Below are positions 63,370 to 64,000 of a stretch of 64,000 bases of DNA, one piece after another. Under the pieces are notes generated by a model. The model was given only the letters and a program-made list of their open reading frames with translations, made no database searches and was not told the DNA's origin. Source of the stretch: JBGPTK01 sp963797765 (lineage in GTDB: Bacteria; Acidobacteriota; Terriglobia; Acidiferrales; UBA7541); assembly GCA_963797765.1 (NCBI GenBank), contig CAWCQU010000002.1, positions 1,054,001-1,118,000 on the forward strand. The letters run 5' to 3'. Numbering within the stretch: position 1 is the stretch's first letter; every line of letters starts with the position of its first letter. The translations under genes were made by a program, and so were the position numbers.

Positions 63370-64000
63370 GCTAGCTACTACATACTTCGCAGATGTCCGC
63401 GCCAGGAATTCCACAAAATTCAGAATTCGTACGGTTTATTTCGCGGTAAAATTTTATCTCGGCTATCCGATATCAAAATGCACAGGCAGGACTTGCGGCT
63501 GTGGAATAGAATTTTCCAAACTAAAATTTCCGCGCAAAAATTATTTTTTCCGGGACGGACGCGCATGTTCGGCGAGTGCCGTTTCAGAACTCGACCACTA
63601 CGGGTAGATAGTTTCGACACGCGAACCCAAACATTTTGTATGTAAGTGGCGAATTTTTCTTGACAACTTTTTCTCGTACCGCGATACTCCTGCCTCAGAT
63701 TCGGGGGATCGTGGTTCGGCCTCAGTGAGAGACAGCCGCAAGGCCACGACGTCGGCCCGGAGACCCAGCAAAAAGAATTTTAAATTGAGTTCAGCACATC
63801 GCGATTGCAGCGATGCACCGCTTCTTGTGCCTTGAACCTCATTTTTTTGTTTATGAAATTAGCCGGCGTCGATCAACGGTTTATTCTCACCAGCCCGGCT
63901 GGTTCCAGTCCACCGAATTCGGACGGCGCGTCTCTCTCCCAGTCCACCGTCGTAATGTCTTGGGTAAGGCGCTTGGGGTATACTGGCTAATGCGTGCCCC
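63370..64000. other. spacer after the permease pair
   Basis: About 630 bp. No credible gene ends here, although open frames occur. The first 290 bp are AT-rich (AAATTTTATCT, TAGAATTTTCCAAAC). Then come a strong promoter (63660) and a stem-rich region (63690-63760). A TATACT lies at 63979-63984, six bases before an ATG at 63990 that opens a frame (M-R-A) cut by the window end. Confidence 0.45.
63660..63775 (+). ncRNA. candidate structured RNA with strong promoter
   Basis: TTGACA at 63660 and GATACT 17 bp later form a promoter with a perfect -35. The transcript would begin near 63695 and can fold: TCGTGG pairs with CCACGA, an inner CGGC pairs with GCCG around CTCAGTGAG, and outer GGG pairs with CCC. 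A short A/T-rich tail follows (AGCAAAAAGAATTTTAAATT). I cannot match it to a named riboswitch. It could be an sRNA or the leader of a gene beyond the window. Confidence 0.35.

Overview
The window looks like a chromosomal segment of an Acidobacteriota genome, or a metagenome-assembled relative. I infer this from large MacB/FtsX-type 'ADOP' permeases (one with the soluble prefix domain and its own PadR repressor), a TonB-type receptor with an N-terminal carboxypeptidase-regulatory domain, many small secreted proteins of unknown function, moderately high GC, and housekeeping genes arranged as pheS-pheT-zapA and thrS-infC-rpmI-rplT. I see no phage, plasmid, insertion-sequence transposase, CRISPR array, rRNA or tRNA gene.

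Layout. 0-5 kb: a cytochrome c gene cut by the window edge with a beta-barrel partner, then a molybdate uptake locus (HTH-Mop regulator, modA, modB, modC). 5-11 kb: a heavy-metal efflux operon (small His/Cys periplasmic protein, czcC-, czcB- and czcA-like genes). 11-16 kb: zapA, pheT, a methyltransferase and pheS. 16-20 kb: a decayed lipoprotein gene, padR and an ADOP permease. 20-25 kb: translation operon (thrS, an SRPBCC protein, infC, rpmI, rplT). 25-35 kb: a fused membrane/spermidine-synthase-like protein, PilZ, M23 peptidase, zinc-ribbon protein, archease, DECR-type reductase, cytochrome c, rhodanese and a porin. 36-42 kb: a second ADOP permease, a thioredoxin-fold gene with an in-frame UGA, a MarR regulator and small proteins. 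42-50 kb: a TonB-type receptor, an IPT/propeller lipoprotein and an LolA-fold protein. 50-60 kb: VOC, SIS and PIN toxin-antitoxin genes, secreted unknowns, a GH5 glycosidase and a PepSY-like protein. 60-64 kb: a pair of MacB-type permeases and a possible structured RNA.

The most interesting signal is at 38.7-40.6 kb. A 631-codon thioredoxin-fold gene is interrupted only by an in-frame TGA that aligns with the nucleophilic cysteine of the thioredoxin CxxC. It is followed by a hairpin whose loop G-U lies 19 nt from the UGA, the same spacing as in the E. coli fdhF SECIS. I predict a selenoprotein with a UxxS active site.

Two further themes run through the window. First, there are several dispersed palindromic repeat families, including a 167-bp MITE-like element with terminal inverted repeats in three exact-length copies plus degenerate ones. 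Second, several conserved genes (pheS, an ADOP permease twice, the TonB-type receptor, a small family protein) each carry a +1 insertion in a short homopolymer. That pattern suggests sequence error more than real gene loss.
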